Notes: generated from the letters alone by a model not told the origin. A DNA stretch of 64,000 nt from Aquibaculum arenosum (GCF_029222965.1 NZ_JARHUD010000006.1:62001-126000); one strand, 5' to 3'; positions 1 to 9,156 are shown, numbered from the stretch's first letter. Translations and numbers: made by a program.

Positions 1-1119
1 TTCGGCTTCTTCGCCGGCGAATGCCTGCGCCTGTCCGGCGAGATGCTCGACAGTGTGCGCCCCGGCGTCTCGGTCACCATGACACGCGAGCCCATGGGCG
101 TGGTGGGCATCATCACCCCCTGGAACTTCCCGATTGCAATCCCTGCCTGGAAGATCGCGCCGGCCCTGGCCTACGGCAATACGGTAGTGTTCAAGCCGGC
201 CGACCTGGTGCCGGGCTGCGGCTGGGCACTGGTGGACATCCTGCAGCGCGCGGGCCTGCCAGCGGGTGTGCTGAATCTCGTCATGGGCAAGGGCTCCGTG
301 GTCGGTCAGGCCATCCTGGACCACGACGACATCGACGCCGTGACCTTCACCGGCTCGGTCGCCACCGGCAAGCGCGTCGCCGCCGCCTGCGCGGAGAAGA
401 TGCGCAAGGTGCAGCTCGAGATGGGCGGCAAGAACCCGCTGGTGGTGCTGGACGACGCCGATCTCAAGACGGCGGTCGAGGCCGCAGTCAATGGCGCCTT
501 CTTCTCCACCGGCCAGCGTTGCACCGCCTCCTCGCGCCTGGTGGTCACCGAAGGCATCCATGATCGCTTCGTCGATGCGGTCACCGAGCGGCTCCAGGGC
601 CTGGTGGTGGATGATGCTCTCAAGGAAGGCACCCACATCGGTCCCGTCGTGGATGAGCGGCAGTTGGAACAGGATATCTCCTACATCGACATTGGCCGCC
701 AGGAAGGTGCAAAGCTGCACTGGGGCGGCGAGCGTTTGAACCGGGCCACCCCGGGCTTCTATCTGCAGCCGGCGCTGTTCACCGAGACCAACAACGACAT
801 GCGGATCAACCGGGAGGAAATCTTCGGCCCGGTCGCGACTGTCATCAAGGTCGCGGACTACGACGAAGCACTGGCGGTCGCCAATGACACCAACTTTGGC
901 CTTTCGTCGGGCATCTGCACCGGCAGCTTGAAGTACGCGAGCCACTTCCGCCGTTATTCCCAAGCCGGCATGGTAATGGTCAACCTGCCGACGGCGGGCG
1001 TGGACTACCACGTGCCCTTCGGCGGCCGGAAGGGCTCCTCCCTCGGTGCGCGCGAGCAGGGTCGCTACGCCGCCGAGTTCTACACCACGGTCAAGACCAG
1101 CTACACCCTGCCGCTCTGA
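1..1119 (+). CDS. NAD(P)-dependent aldehyde dehydrogenase, 5' truncated (alpha-ketoglutaric semialdehyde dehydrogenase-like)
   Basis: The reading frame is open from base 1, so the N-terminal part (about 100 residues of a ~480-residue family) lies outside the window. The visible 372 residues carry the aldehyde dehydrogenase signature: the cofactor-binding ITPWNFP segment, a general-base Glu in LEMGGKNP (residue ~140 of the fragment) and the nucleophilic Cys in TGQRCTAS (residue ~174). The C-terminal half reads like dehydrogenases that oxidise 2-oxoglutarate semialdehyde or related semialdehydes in sugar-acid catabolism; substrate is inference. It ends in front of a strong hairpin, so it is probably the last gene of an upstream operon. 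The catabolic genes downstream fit a role in carbon-source breakdown. Confidence 0.93.
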   Translation, partial: FGFFAGECLRLSGEMLDSVRPGVSVTMTREPMGVVGIITPWNFPIAIPAWKIAPALAYGNTVVFKPADLVPGCGWALVDILQRAGLPAGVLNLVMGKGSVVGQAILDHDDIDAVTFTGSVATGKRVAAACAEKMRKVQLEMGGKNPLVVLDDADLKTAVEAAVNGAFFSTGQRCTASSRLVVTEGIHDRFVDAVTERLQGLVVDDALKEGTHIGPVVDERQLEQDISYIDIGRQEGAKLHWGGERLNRATPGFYLQPALFTETNNDMRINREEIFGPVATVIKVADYDEALAVANDTNFGLSSGICTGSLKYASHFRRYSQAGMVMVNLPTAGVDYHVPFGGRKGSSLGAREQGRYAAEFYTTVKTSYTLPL

Positions 1120-1130
1120 CCGGCGTTACA

Positions 1131-1163
1131 GCCCCGGCCGCAGTCTTCTGCTGCGGCCGGGGC
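1131..1163 (+). terminator. Hairpin terminator after aldehyde dehydrogenase
   Basis: A perfect 13-bp stem, GCCCCGGCCGCAG / CTGCGGCCGGGGC, closes a 7-nt loop twelve bases after the stop codon. The downstream tract is only weakly T-rich (gctctctc), so termination strength is uncertain. Confidence 0.6.
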
Positions 1164-1200
1164 GCTCTCTCACTATTGCGGTTCGAAGGTCACACGCACG

Positions 1201-2130
1201 ATGGCAAAAGCACGGATTTTTATCGACGGCGAAGCCGGAACCACCGGACTGCAGATCCGCGGCCGGCTGGAACAGCGCCCCGACATCGAGCTGTTGACCA
1301 TCGACCCGGAGCTGCGCAAGGACACCGCCGAACGCCGTCGCCTGCTCAATGCCGCCGATCTGGTGGTTTTGTGCCTGCCGGACGATGCGGCACGAGACTC
1401 CGTGGCCATGATCGAGCGGCCAGGCGTAAAGGTGCTGGACGCCTCCTCCGCCCACCGCGTTGCCGATGGCTGGGCCTACGGCTTTCCCGAGATGACGCGC
1501 GCACAGCAGGCCACGGTCGCCGAGGCCGGGCGCGTCGCCAACCCCGGCTGCTACCCGACCGGGGCGATCGCGCTGCTGCGCCCGCTCACCGACGCCGGCC
1601 TGCTGCCTGCCGACTATCCAGTCGCCGTTCACGGCGTTTCCGGCTACAGCGGCGGCGGCCGGCAGTTGATCGAGTCCTTCGAGGGGCGCGGCGACAATCC
1701 CACGCAGGAGAACTACCGGCTCTATGCCCTGGGCCTGGCCCACAAGCACCTGCCGGAAATGCAGCGCTACGCCGGTCTGGCGCACAAGCCGGTGTTCTTT
1801 CCGGCGGTCGGGCGCTTCCGCCAGGGCATGCTGGTGCAGGTGCCACTGCAGCTCTGGTCCCTGCCAAAGCAGCCGAGCGGGCGCGACGTCCATGCCGTGC
1901 TGACCGAGCATTATGAAGGCCAGTGCTACGTCCGCGTTCAGCCCCTAGCTGAGTCGCCGCCCACCGGCCTGGAGCCGGAAGCGCTCAACGACAGCAATGA
2001 CATGGAGCTCTTTGTCTTCAGCAATGAGGACAATAAGCAGGCACTGCTGGTGGCCCGCCTGGACAATCTGGGCAAGGGCGCATCCGGCGCTGCTGTCCAG
2101 AATCTGGAGCTCATGCTGGGGTTAGGCTGA
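1201..2130 (+). CDS. argC: N-acetyl-gamma-glutamyl-phosphate reductase (short, type 2 ArgC)
   Basis: This 309-residue protein matches the short ArgC class, which reduces N-acetylglutamyl phosphate to the semialdehyde in arginine biosynthesis. Visible are an N-terminal nucleotide-binding start ([13 protein letters not shown]), the catalytic Cys117 in NPGCYPTG and the later [11 protein letters not shown] segment. The start is ATG with only a weak upstream AAGG. It stands alone between a terminator hairpin and the TRAP promoter, so it is probably monocistronic. No other arginine gene is nearby; the catabolic neighbours leave open a role on another acyl-phosphate or semialdehyde, but the family assignment is clear. 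Confidence 0.88.
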   Translation: MAKARIFIDGEAGTTGLQIRGRLEQRPDIELLTIDPELRKDTAERRRLLNAADLVVLCLPDDAARDSVAMIERPGVKVLDASSAHRVADGWAYGFPEMTRAQQATVAEAGRVANPGCYPTGAIALLRPLTDAGLLPADYPVAVHGVSGYSGGGRQLIESFEGRGDNPTQENYRLYALGLAHKHLPEMQRYAGLAHKPVFFPAVGRFRQGMLVQVPLQLWSLPKQPSGRDVHAVLTEHYEGQCYVRVQPLAESPPTGLEPEALNDSNDMELFVFSNEDNKQALLVARLDNLGKGASGAAVQNLELMLGLG

Positions 2131-2224
2131 CCTCCGTTCTTCCCGCTGTTGAATAGCCGACACAGCCGCTCTCGACGTTTTCTTACACGCGATTACGGCC
2201 GAGCGCGTTGACCGCTGCAAAAAA

Positions 2225-2236
2225 ATGGTATGCAAT
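2225..2236. promoter_or_regulatory. Candidate GntR operator, site A
   Basis: The sequence ATGGTATGCAAT is the reverse complement of the ATTGCATACCA element also found at 8067-8077 and 13630-13640. A TTGACC hexamer at 2208-2213 lies 15-17 bases upstream of the TATGCAAT core, so the site would overlap the -10 region of the TRAP operon and could block polymerase. Binding by the GntR protein encoded at 7329-8051 is inferred from the shared site and gene clustering. Confidence 0.6.
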
Positions 2237-2303
2237 CCTTCCCTGGGCGTAGAACGCCACAGGAGGACGGAACAATCCGCCCCTGTTTTCTGGGAGGAAA
2301 GCA

Positions 2304-3299
2304 ATGACCCGCTGGAAGTATCTCGTTCCCGCTGTCGCTTTCGGCCTGCTGGCCGGTTTCTCGACACAAGAGAGCGAGGCCCAAGGCCTCGACATGCAGT
2401 TCGGCACCACCAGCCCGCCGGGCAACATGCAATCCATGTCCGCCGAGGAATTTGCCCGGCGCGTCAATGAGAAGCTGGGCGATGCCGGAACCGTGACCGT
2501 CTATACCGACAGCCAACTCGGCAGTGATCGGGAGATGTTGCAGAAGCTGAAGCTCGGCACCCAGGACATGTCGCAGCCTTCTACGATCATGTCGACCATC
2601 GTGCCGGAGTTCGGCCTCTTCGACCTGCCATACCTCGTGGCCTCACGCGAGCACATGCGCTGCATCGGCGAAGAAATCGTCTGGCCTGAGTTGGCGCCCA
2701 AGGTGGAGGAAGCCGGCTACAAGCTCATCGGCATCTGGGAGAACGGCTTCCGCCACATCTCCAACAATGTCCGCCCAATCAACACGCCGGAAGATCTCGA
2801 TGGCGTGAAACTGCGCGTGCCGCAGGGTGTGTGGCGTGTGCGCATGTTCGAAGCCTATGGCGCCAACCCAACCCCGATGGCTTTCTCCGAGGTCTTCGTC
2901 GGTCTGCAGACCGGCGTCATCGACGGCCAGGAGAACCCCTACTCCAACATCTACGCCGGACGTTTCCAGGAGGTGCAGACCTACCTGACCGAAACCCGGC
3001 ACGTCTACACGCCGAGCTTCCCGGCAGCCAGCCTGCGGCGCTTCGAGAGCTACCCGGAAGAGGTGCAGGAAGCACTGCTTGAAGCTGGCCGTGAAACCCA
3101 GGATTGGACCTACGAGGAAGCGGCGCAACTGGAGGAAGAGACCAAGCAGAAGCTTCTTGATGCCGGCATGGAGTTCAACGTCTCCGATCGCGAGGCGTTC
3201 GTCGCCGGTTCCCAATCGGTCTACGACATCTTCGCCGAGGAGGTTCCCGGCGGGGCGGAGTTGATCGAGCGCGCCCTGGCTCTGGCCGACGGCTGCTGA
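2304..3299 (+). CDS. TRAP transporter solute-binding protein (DctP type), system 1
   Basis: A 331-residue periplasmic binding protein that delivers an organic-acid-type ligand to the TRAP permease encoded next. An N-terminal signal peptide ends near SEAQ (residue ~27), followed by family features: SQLGSDREML, the ligand-binding Arg region KLRVPQG and the typical FVGLQTGVIDGQENP segment. A GGGAGGAAAGCA ribosome site precedes the ATG. It heads an operon with small and large permease subunits, an enoyl-CoA hydratase and a CoA-transferase. An operator-like site lies about 70 bases upstream. The ligand cannot be read from sequence; a carboxylate is the usual class. Confidence 0.93.
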   Translation: MTRWKYLVPAVAFGLLAGFSTQESEAQGLDMQFGTTSPPGNMQSMSAEEFARRVNEKLGDAGTVTVYTDSQLGSDREMLQKLKLGTQDMSQPSTIMSTIVPEFGLFDLPYLVASREHMRCIGEEIVWPELAPKVEEAGYKLIGIWENGFRHISNNVRPINTPEDLDGVKLRVPQGVWRVRMFEAYGANPTPMAFSEVFVGLQTGVIDGQENPYSNIYAGRFQEVQTYLTETRHVYTPSFPAASLRRFESYPEEVQEALLEAGRETQDWTYEEAAQLEEETKQKLLDAGMEFNVSDREAFVAGSQSVYDIFAEEVPGGAELIERALALADGC

Positions 3300-3306
3300 T
3301 CGCGTT

Positions 3307-3345
3307 GCCCCCGCTGCGGCGCGAGACCGGTTCCGCAGCGGGGGC
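3307..3345. promoter_or_regulatory. Intercistronic hairpin between dctP and dctQ (system 1)
   Basis: A perfect 13-bp inverted repeat, GCCCCCGCTGCGG / CCGCAGCGGGGGC, with a 13-nt loop sits just after the binding-protein gene and has no T tract. Such elements commonly stabilise the upstream mRNA or partly terminate, giving more binding protein than permease. TRAP system 2 has an unrelated hairpin at the same place. Confidence 0.6.
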
Positions 3346-3437
3346 AGCCCATCGACACCACCCCTGGGCACGGCGGACCCACGACTGCGTCCGCCGCGCA
3401 CCGGAAGAACGGCATGGGGCTGTACAGGGAGTGAGCG

Positions 3438-3962
3438 ATGCTCAAAGCGGTGAGCAAGAGCCTGGAATGGATACTGATTGTCTTCTGCGTGTTCCTGATG
3501 GCGGCCTTGGCCATTCTGATCGTCTGGGGCGTCACCACCCGTAAACTCGGTGCTTCGCTGAGCTGGTATGACGAGGTCGCCTCGATCATGCTGGCCTGGA
3601 TCACCTACTATGGTGCCGCCCTGGCCGCCCTGAAACGCGCACACCTCGGCTTCCCAAACCTGGTTGCCCTAGCGCCCCCGCCCCTGCGCATCGCGCTGGT
3701 CCTTTTCTCTGAAACCATCGTTATCGGCTTTTTCGGCCTGGTGACCTGGTTCGGCTATCAAGTGGTGATGATCCTGTGGGGCGACACGCTGATCTCCTTG
3801 CCGTGGGTCACCACCCAGTTCAGCCAGAGCGTCATCCCCATTGCCGGCGCGCTTTTCATCCTGGCCGAGCTGCTCACCCTCCCCGATCGCGTCAAGGAAG
3901 CCGCACGCGGTTCGGGACCAGTCGACCCTGAACGGGTCCTCGGGGGGGAGATCAAGACATGA
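3438..3962 (+). CDS. TRAP transporter small permease (DctQ type), system 1
   Basis: A 174-residue four-helix inner-membrane protein. Hydrophobic segments start near residues 12, 45, 85 and 125, and the family-typical SWYDEVASIMLAWITYYGAA segment lies after helix 1. GGGAGTGAGCG precedes the ATG. Its stop overlaps the large-subunit start by four bases (ATGA), indicating translational coupling. It forms the membrane complex with the DctM-type protein and works with the binding protein upstream. Confidence 0.9.
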   Translation: MLKAVSKSLEWILIVFCVFLMAALAILIVWGVTTRKLGASLSWYDEVASIMLAWITYYGAALAALKRAHLGFPNLVALAPPPLRIALVLFSETIVIGFFGLVTWFGYQVVMILWGDTLISLPWVTTQFSQSVIPIAGALFILAELLTLPDRVKEAARGSGPVDPERVLGGEIKT

Positions 3963-5242
3963 TCCCAATTCTCATGTTCGTGGCCTTGATCGCCCTGGTG
4001 ATGATCAATGTCCCCATCGCCGTGTCTCTGGGCGTCGTTGCCATGGGGGCACTCTGGTACACCTATGGCTTTGACAATTTGGTGATGTCAGCCGTGGTGC
4101 TGTTCGAAGGCGCCACTTCCTTCCCGCTACTGGCGATTCCCCTGTTCGTGCTGGCCGGCGCGATCATGAACACCTCCGGCATCTCGCGCCGGCTGATCGC
4201 CTTTGCCTCGGCGCTGGTCGGTTTCGTGCGCGGCGGCCTCTCGATGGTCAATATTGGCACCTCGCTCTTCTTCGCGGAGATTTCCGGTTCGGCCGTGGCC
4301 GACGTGGCGGCCCTGGGCTCCATCCTGATCCCGGCCATGAAGCGCCTCGGCTACTCCAAAGAGTTCGCCGCCTCGATCACCTCTTCCTCAGCCTCGCTGG
4401 CGATCATCATCCCGCCGTCCATTCCGATGATCCTCTATGCGGTGATCGCCGATGCCTCGGTGGTGCAGCTCTTCGTGGCCGGCATCATCCCCGGCCTGAT
4501 CGGCGCCGCCATGATGGCCGGGCTCGCCTACTGGTTCGCCGTTCGCTACAATTTCCCCGTCGAGGAAGCCTTCCAGCTCCGGCGCGTCTGGGTGACCTTC
4601 AAGGAAGCCGCCTGGGCCTTCCTTCTGCCACTGATCATCCTGGGCGGCATCTTCGGCGGTTTCGTTACCGCTACCGAAGGCGCTGGCCTCGCGGTCGCGG
4701 CCGCACTCTTCATCGGCGGCGTCGTTTATCGCGAGCTCAGCTTCCGCGAACTCTTCGACAGCCTGCGCAGCGGCGTAATCCAGACGGCTGTGGTCATGCT
4801 GCTGGTGGCCACCTCGGCGCTGCTGGGCCAGTATCTCACCCAGGCGCGGGTGCCGCAGCAGCTCACCCAGGCGATCATCTCGGTCACCGAGAACCCCTAT
4901 GCGGTTCTCGCCATGCTGAACGTGCTTTTCTTGCTCTTGGGGTGCTTTCTTCATGGGGCCGCGGCGATCATTCTGGTGGTGCCGATCGTCATGCCGATTG
5001 TGCACACCATCGGCATCGATCCCGTGCACTTCGGCCTGATCGTCACCCTCAACCTCGCCATTGGCCAGCAGACGCCGCCGGTTGCCAGCGTGCTGATGAC
5101 CGCCTGTTCGATCGCGAAAGCCGATGTCTGGGACGTCAGCAAGGTGAACGTCGCCTTCATCGGCGTGCTCGTGGCGCTACTGCTTCTGGTGACCTACGTG
5201 CCGCCGGTGTCGATGACGCTGGTGGAAATGTTCTATCGATAG
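3959..5242 (+). CDS. TRAP transporter large permease (DctM type), system 1
   Basis: A 427-residue polytopic membrane protein of about twelve helices that catalyses sodium-coupled uptake with the DctQ and DctP partners. Typical segments are the GATSFPLLAIPLFVLAG motif, the FFAEISGSAVADVAALG stretch, IIPPSIPMILYAV and the C-terminal GQQTPPVASVL re-entrant-loop motif. Length matches the family (~425-440). It overlaps dctQ by four bases and is followed almost immediately by the enoyl-CoA hydratase gene, so uptake and a CoA-dependent pathway are probably co-transcribed. Confidence 0.93.
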   Translation: MIPILMFVALIALVMINVPIAVSLGVVAMGALWYTYGFDNLVMSAVVLFEGATSFPLLAIPLFVLAGAIMNTSGISRRLIAFASALVGFVRGGLSMVNIGTSLFFAEISGSAVADVAALGSILIPAMKRLGYSKEFAASITSSSASLAIIIPPSIPMILYAVIADASVVQLFVAGIIPGLIGAAMMAGLAYWFAVRYNFPVEEAFQLRRVWVTFKEAAWAFLLPLIILGGIFGGFVTATEGAGLAVAAALFIGGVVYRELSFRELFDSLRSGVIQTAVVMLLVATSALLGQYLTQARVPQQLTQAIISVTENPYAVLAMLNVLFLLLGCFLHGAAAIILVVPIVMPIVHTIGIDPVHFGLIVTLNLAIGQQTPPVASVLMTACSIAKADVWDVSKVNVAFIGVLVALLLLVTYVPPVSMTLVEMFYR

Positions 5243-5243
5243 G

Positions 5244-6038
5244 ATGAAAAAGACCATGTCCGGGACAATCCGACACGAAATTCTCGACGACGGCATCGCG
5301 CGCGTCGTGCTCGACCACGAGCCGCGCCTCAATGCCATCAACAACGCCATGTGGGACGAACTGAGCAGCCTGTTCGAGCGCTTCGATGCCGACAGTGACC
5401 TGCGCTGCATCATGATCACGGGCGCGGGCGAGAAGGCCTTCAGCACCGGTGCAGACATCTCCGAGTTCGAAGAGAACCGCTCGACCATCGAGAAAGCCCG
5501 CGCCTATGCGAAGCGCACCCACGGCGCCTTGCGCACCATTCAATCCTGCCGCCATCCGGTGATTGCCGAGATCCGCGGACTGTGCGTTGGCGGCGGGCTG
5601 GAGACGGCGCTCTGTGCGGATCTGCGCATTGCCGGCAAGAGTGCACGCTTCGGCATTCCGGTGAAGCGCCTCGGATTGGTGGTTGCCTATGACGAGATGC
5701 GCGGACTGGTCGAAACGGTGGGCCGTTCGAACAGCCTGCGCATCCTGCTGGAAGGCGACATCTTCGGCGCCGAGGAAGCATTGGGCATGGGCCTGATCAA
5801 CCGCGTGGTCGAGGATGCGCAGGTGGCCGAGGAGAGTCTCGCCACCGCCAAGCGCATTGCCGAAGGCGCGCCGCTGGTCGCCCGCTGGCACAAGAAGTTC
5901 GCGCGACGCCTGATGGACCCGGCGCCCCTCACCGCTGAAGAGAATGATGAGAGCTTTACCTGCTTCGGCACCGAGGATTTCCAAATCGGCTACCGCGCGT
6001 TCCTGGACAAGAAGAAGCCGGCCTTCACCGGCCGCTGA
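5244..6038 (+). CDS. Enoyl-CoA hydratase/isomerase family protein
   Basis: A 264-residue crotonase-fold protein starting one base after the TRAP permease stop. The oxyanion-hole segments are visible (AFSTGADISEF and GLCVGGGLETALCADLRIA). At the usual second catalytic-Glu position the text reads IPVKRLGLV, so a classical hydratase Glu is not obvious there. The true start may be ATG 5256 (MSGTIRHE), which has better spacing from AGGA. Its place between a transporter and a CoA-transferase suggests hydration, isomerisation or hydrolysis of the CoA thioester of the imported acid; the exact reaction is unknown. Confidence 0.87.
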   Translation: MKKTMSGTIRHEILDDGIARVVLDHEPRLNAINNAMWDELSSLFERFDADSDLRCIMITGAGEKAFSTGADISEFEENRSTIEKARAYAKRTHGALRTIQSCRHPVIAEIRGLCVGGGLETALCADLRIAGKSARFGIPVKRLGLVVAYDEMRGLVETVGRSNSLRILLEGDIFGAEEALGMGLINRVVEDAQVAEESLATAKRIAEGAPLVARWHKKFARRLMDPAPLTAEENDESFTCFGTEDFQIGYRAFLDKKKPAFTGR

Positions 6039-6077
6039 TCCCCCGCAAGCAGAAGACTCGTTAGCAGAAGAGAAGAC

Positions 6078-7292
6078 ATGACTGCACTGAAGGGCCTGAA
6101 GGTCGTCGACCTGACTCACATCATGGCCGGGCCGGCCTGCACCCTGATGCTGGCCGACATGGGGGCCGACGTCATCAAGGTGGAGAAGATCCCCGGTGGC
6201 GACGATACCCGCCGCTCCATCCCGCCGCAGATCGGCGATCAGGCCGCCTCCTTCCTGATGATGAACCGTAACAAGCGCGGCATCGCCGTTGATCTGCGCA
6301 GCGAGGGCGGCAAGGAGGTGCTGCGCCGCCTGCTGAAGGACGCGGACGTGGTGGTTGAAAACTACCGGCGCCAGACCCTGCCCAAGCTGGGCTTCGACTA
6401 CGAGGATCTGCGCAAGGAGAACCCCGGCCTGATCTACTGCGCCATCTCTGGTTTCGGCCGCACCGGCCCCTATGCCGACCGCGGCGGCTTTGATCTCGTG
6501 GCACAGGCCATGAGCGGCATCATGAGCATCACCGGCACTTCGCCCGACGAACCGCCGGTGAAGTGCGGTCCACCGCTCACCGACATCACGGCCGGCCTGC
6601 TGGCGGTGATCGGCATCCTGGCGGCCCTGCGCAACCGTGAAACCACCGGCCAGGGGCAGATGGTGGAGACCTCGCTGCTGGAAGCCGGCATCATCCACAC
6701 CTACTGGCAGTCGGCCATGGCCCTGGCCACTGGCGAGGCGCCGGGGCCCATGGGTTCAGCCCACCCCCTCTCAGCGCCCTATCAGGCCTTCGAGGCGCGG
6801 GACGGCTGGATCGTCGTCGGCGGCGCCAACCAGGCAAACTGGCTGCGCCTCGTCGATGTGCTGGAAGCCCCGCAACTGGCCGAAGACCCGCGCTTTAAGA
6901 CCAACGCCGACCGCATGGCCAACCTCCCGGCCCTGGAAGCTGAACTCAATGCCTGCTTCCGGCAGCGTGACAGCGCCGAGTGGCTGGAACTGCTCGACGC
7001 CGCCGGTGTGCCCTCCGGCCCGGTGAACGACGTGGTGCAGATGCACCAGGACCCGCAGGTCCTGGCGCGCGAGATGGTGACGGAGATTCCCCACACCACG
7101 CTGGGCTCCGTTAAGACCCTGGGGCTGCCGATCAAGTTCTCGGATACACCCGGCGGGCCGCGTCAGGGGGCACCGGTGCTGGGCGAGCATACCCGCGACG
7201 TGCTGGCGGAACAGGGCTTCACGGCCGAGGAGATCGACCGACTGGTGAGCGAGGGTGCGGTGATTGCCGCCGACCTTCCGTCCAAGGCCTGA
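6078..7292 (+). CDS. Class III (CaiB/BaiF family) CoA-transferase
   Basis: A 404-residue family III CoA-transferase, which moves CoA between carboxylic acids through Asp-bound intermediates. The N-terminal LTHIMAGPACTLMLADMGADVIKVE signature, the NRNKRGIAVDLR segment and the FDLVAQAMSG stretch with the catalytic Asp (residue ~139) are all present. An AGAAGAGAAG ribosome site precedes the ATG. It closes the TRAP 1 operon and probably activates the imported acid. The gene converges on the gntR gene with a 36-bp gap. Confidence 0.92.
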   Translation: MTALKGLKVVDLTHIMAGPACTLMLADMGADVIKVEKIPGGDDTRRSIPPQIGDQAASFLMMNRNKRGIAVDLRSEGGKEVLRRLLKDADVVVENYRRQTLPKLGFDYEDLRKENPGLIYCAISGFGRTGPYADRGGFDLVAQAMSGIMSITGTSPDEPPVKCGPPLTDITAGLLAVIGILAALRNRETTGQGQMVETSLLEAGIIHTYWQSAMALATGEAPGPMGSAHPLSAPYQAFEARDGWIVVGGANQANWLRLVDVLEAPQLAEDPRFKTNADRMANLPALEAELNACFRQRDSAEWLELLDAAGVPSGPVNDVVQMHQDPQVLAREMVTEIPHTTLGSVKTLGLPIKFSDTPGGPRQGAPVLGEHTRDVLAEQGFTAEEIDRLVSEGAVIAADLPSKA

Positions 7293-7328
7293 AGCGAGGA
7301 CAGCGGAGACGTGGCGCACAGGACAGGC

Positions 7329-8051
7329 TCAGGAGGCGTTGCGCTTCGGTTCAGCCGCCGCCTCTTCCAGCATCACGACCATCTTGTCCCAGGCCCGCAG
7401 CACGTGGTTGCGCAAGATGCTGGCGATCCGCGCCTCGTCTCGCGCTTCCAGGGCTTCCAGGATCTCCTCGTGCTCTTGCAGAGCCGAGGTCCAGCGCCGG
7501 GTGCGCAGGTTGCAGATGTAGCGCGCTCGGTAGAGCCGCGCATTCGCAACCTCGTGATGCTGGATCAGGGAACGATTGCGCGATGCCCGGACGATCCTCA
7601 CATGAATCGCCTGGTTGCAGCGGAAATAGCCCAGGCGGTCGTCGCGGGCAAAGGCCTGTTCCATTTCGTTCTGCAGCAAACGGAGTTCCTGCAAGTCCGC
7701 TTCGGTGCGGTGGCGGCAGGCCAGTTCGCCGGCATAGGCCTCGAGCACGCCCAGCAGTTCGACCAGGCCGCGCAACTCCTCGTTGCTTGGATTGGCCACC
7801 ACCGCACCCCGATGCGGCTGCACCTCCACAAGCCCCTCGGCCGAAAGAATCTTGATCGCCTCGCGCAGCGGCGTGCGCGATACCTGCAGTCGCTCCGACA
7901 GCGCGCGCTCACGCACCGGAGCGCCAGGCGGCAGCTCGTCTTGAATAATCATTTCCCGGATGCGCGCCGCCACGTGGGAACCCTTTCGGCCCCCGTCGCC
8001 CGGTCCGCTCACCACCGCGGGTTCGGCAATCTGTGTGATCTTGTTGGTCAT
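7329..8051 (-). CDS. GntR family transcriptional regulator (FCD/FadR subgroup)
   Basis: With the ATG at 8051, preceded by GGAGGCAAGGA, the protein has 240 residues; a longer frame exists but lacks a convincing start. An N-terminal winged helix (GSHVAARIREMI, then LSERLQVSRTPLREAIKIL) is followed by an all-helical FCD ligand-binding domain containing the usual His/Asp-rich residues (NQAIHVRIV; MVVMLEEA near the end). Such proteins usually repress catabolic genes until a pathway acid binds. An ATTGCATACCA element lies 16-26 bases upstream of its own start and recurs before both TRAP operons, suggesting auto- and regulon control. Confidence 0.92.
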   Translation of the reverse strand: MTNKITQIAEPAVVSGPGDGGRKGSHVAARIREMIIQDELPPGAPVRERALSERLQVSRTPLREAIKILSAEGLVEVQPHRGAVVANPSNEELRGLVELLGVLEAYAGELACRHRTEADLQELRLLQNEMEQAFARDDRLGYFRCNQAIHVRIVRASRNRSLIQHHEVANARLYRARYICNLRTRRWTSALQEHEEILEALEARDEARIASILRNHVLRAWDKMVVMLEEAAAEPKRNAS

Positions 8052-8066
8052 TCCTTGCCTCCGCAT

Positions 8067-8078
8067 ATTGCATACCAC
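8067..8078. promoter_or_regulatory. Candidate GntR operator, site B
   Basis: ATTGCATACCAC lies in the 86-bp divergent region between the gntR start (8051) and the PdxA-family gene start (8138). Its TTGCATACCA core is identical to sites A (2226-2235, reverse orientation) and C (13631-13640). TTGCATACCA approaches the TTGTATACAA-like dyads described for some FCD-type GntR regulators. Confidence 0.62.
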
Positions 8079-8137
8079 GGCAAGCGACCTGCGCGGAAGT
8101 CCAACCCCGCCACAATTACCACTGGAGGAACAGAAGC

Positions 8138-9148
8138 GTGACAGCAAGAATCGCACTGGTTATGGGCGATCCGGCAGGCATCGGCCCGGAATTGATGGCG
8201 GGCGTACTCAACTTGCCGGAGTCCTGCGCGGATGCCGGCGTGCTCGCCATCGGTGATCGGCGGGTGCTGGCCAAGGGTGAGGCGGCACTGGGCATCAGCC
8301 TGGATATCGAAACCCTACCTCGCGACGCCGCCCCGCCCCAGCCGGAGCCCGGCCGTCCGATCTTCTACGACATGGGCAATCTCGATCCGGCGAACCTGCC
8401 CGCCGCAACGGCTTCTGCCATCGGCGGCCGCTCGGCCCTGGAGAATTTCGGCCTTGCCCTCGACCTCGCCCGCGAGGGGAAGGTGGATGCCATCACCTTC
8501 GTGCCCTTTAACAAGGAAGCGCTGCGCCTCGGTGGCAATCCCTTCGATGACGAAATGAGCTTTGCCGCCGACCGCCTGGGTCACAGCGGCACCGTCGCGG
8601 AGTTCAACGTCGTCGACAATCTCTGGAACGCCCGGGTGACATCCCACGTGCCGCTGCGAGACGTGGCCGACCTGATCACCGAGGAACGGCTGCTGGAACA
8701 CCTGGATCTGGCGGTCAGGGCCTTGAAGGAAGCGGGTTTCGAACGGCCCCGAATCGCCGTGGCGGCGCTGAACCCCCACGCCGGCGACGGCGGTTCCTTC
8801 GGGCGGGAAGAGATCGACGTGATCGAGCCCACCGTGCGCAAGGCGCAGGCGCTGGCCCAGACGCAAGGCTTCGCGGTGGAGGGCCCCTACCCGTCCGACA
8901 CGGTTTTCGTGCGGGCGCGCGACGGGCACTTCGACGCGGTACTCACCATGTTCCACGACCAGGGTCAGATCGCCATCAAGCTGCTCGGCTTCGATCGTGG
9001 TATCACCGTGCTCTCCGGCTTCGCCGTGCCGATCACCACTCCGGCCCACGGCACCGCCTACGACATTGCCGGCAAGGGTATCGCCCGCCTGGAGCCGACT
9101 CGGCTCGCCTTCAACATGGCCAAGCAGATGGCCGCAAGCCGGAAGTGA
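8138..9148 (+). CDS. PdxA-family NAD-dependent dehydrogenase (PdxA2-like)
   Basis: A 336-residue member of the 4-hydroxythreonine-4-phosphate dehydrogenase family. Metal-binding histidines are visible as H170 (TSHVPL), H214 (NPHAGDGG) and H273 (MFHDQGQ), with TTPAHGTAYDIAG near the C-terminus. Translation starts at GTG 8138 after GGAGGAACAGAAGC. No other vitamin B6 gene is nearby. It lies under a shared GntR-type operator, so a catabolic paralogue (as in threonate/erythronate-type or aromatic diol pathways) is more likely than pyridoxal phosphate synthesis. No DUF1537-type kinase was found beside it, so a phosphorylated substrate is not established. Confidence 0.88.
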   Translation: MTARIALVMGDPAGIGPELMAGVLNLPESCADAGVLAIGDRRVLAKGEAALGISLDIETLPRDAAPPQPEPGRPIFYDMGNLDPANLPAATASAIGGRSALENFGLALDLAREGKVDAITFVPFNKEALRLGGNPFDDEMSFAADRLGHSGTVAEFNVVDNLWNARVTSHVPLRDVADLITEERLLEHLDLAVRALKEAGFERPRIAVAALNPHAGDGGSFGREEIDVIEPTVRKAQALAQTQGFAVEGPYPSDTVFVRARDGHFDAVLTMFHDQGQIAIKLLGFDRGITVLSGFAVPITTPAHGTAYDIAGKGIARLEPTRLAFNMAKQMAASRK

Positions 9149-9156
9149 TATGAGCG

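Noticed and set aside
5157-6698. 513-residue minus-strand ORF antisense to the enoyl-CoA hydratase and CoA-transferase genes
   Set aside because: It mirrors two well-supported genes on the plus strand, has His/Gly/Ala-rich low-complexity composition typical of GC-rich shadow frames, and shows no recognisable domain.
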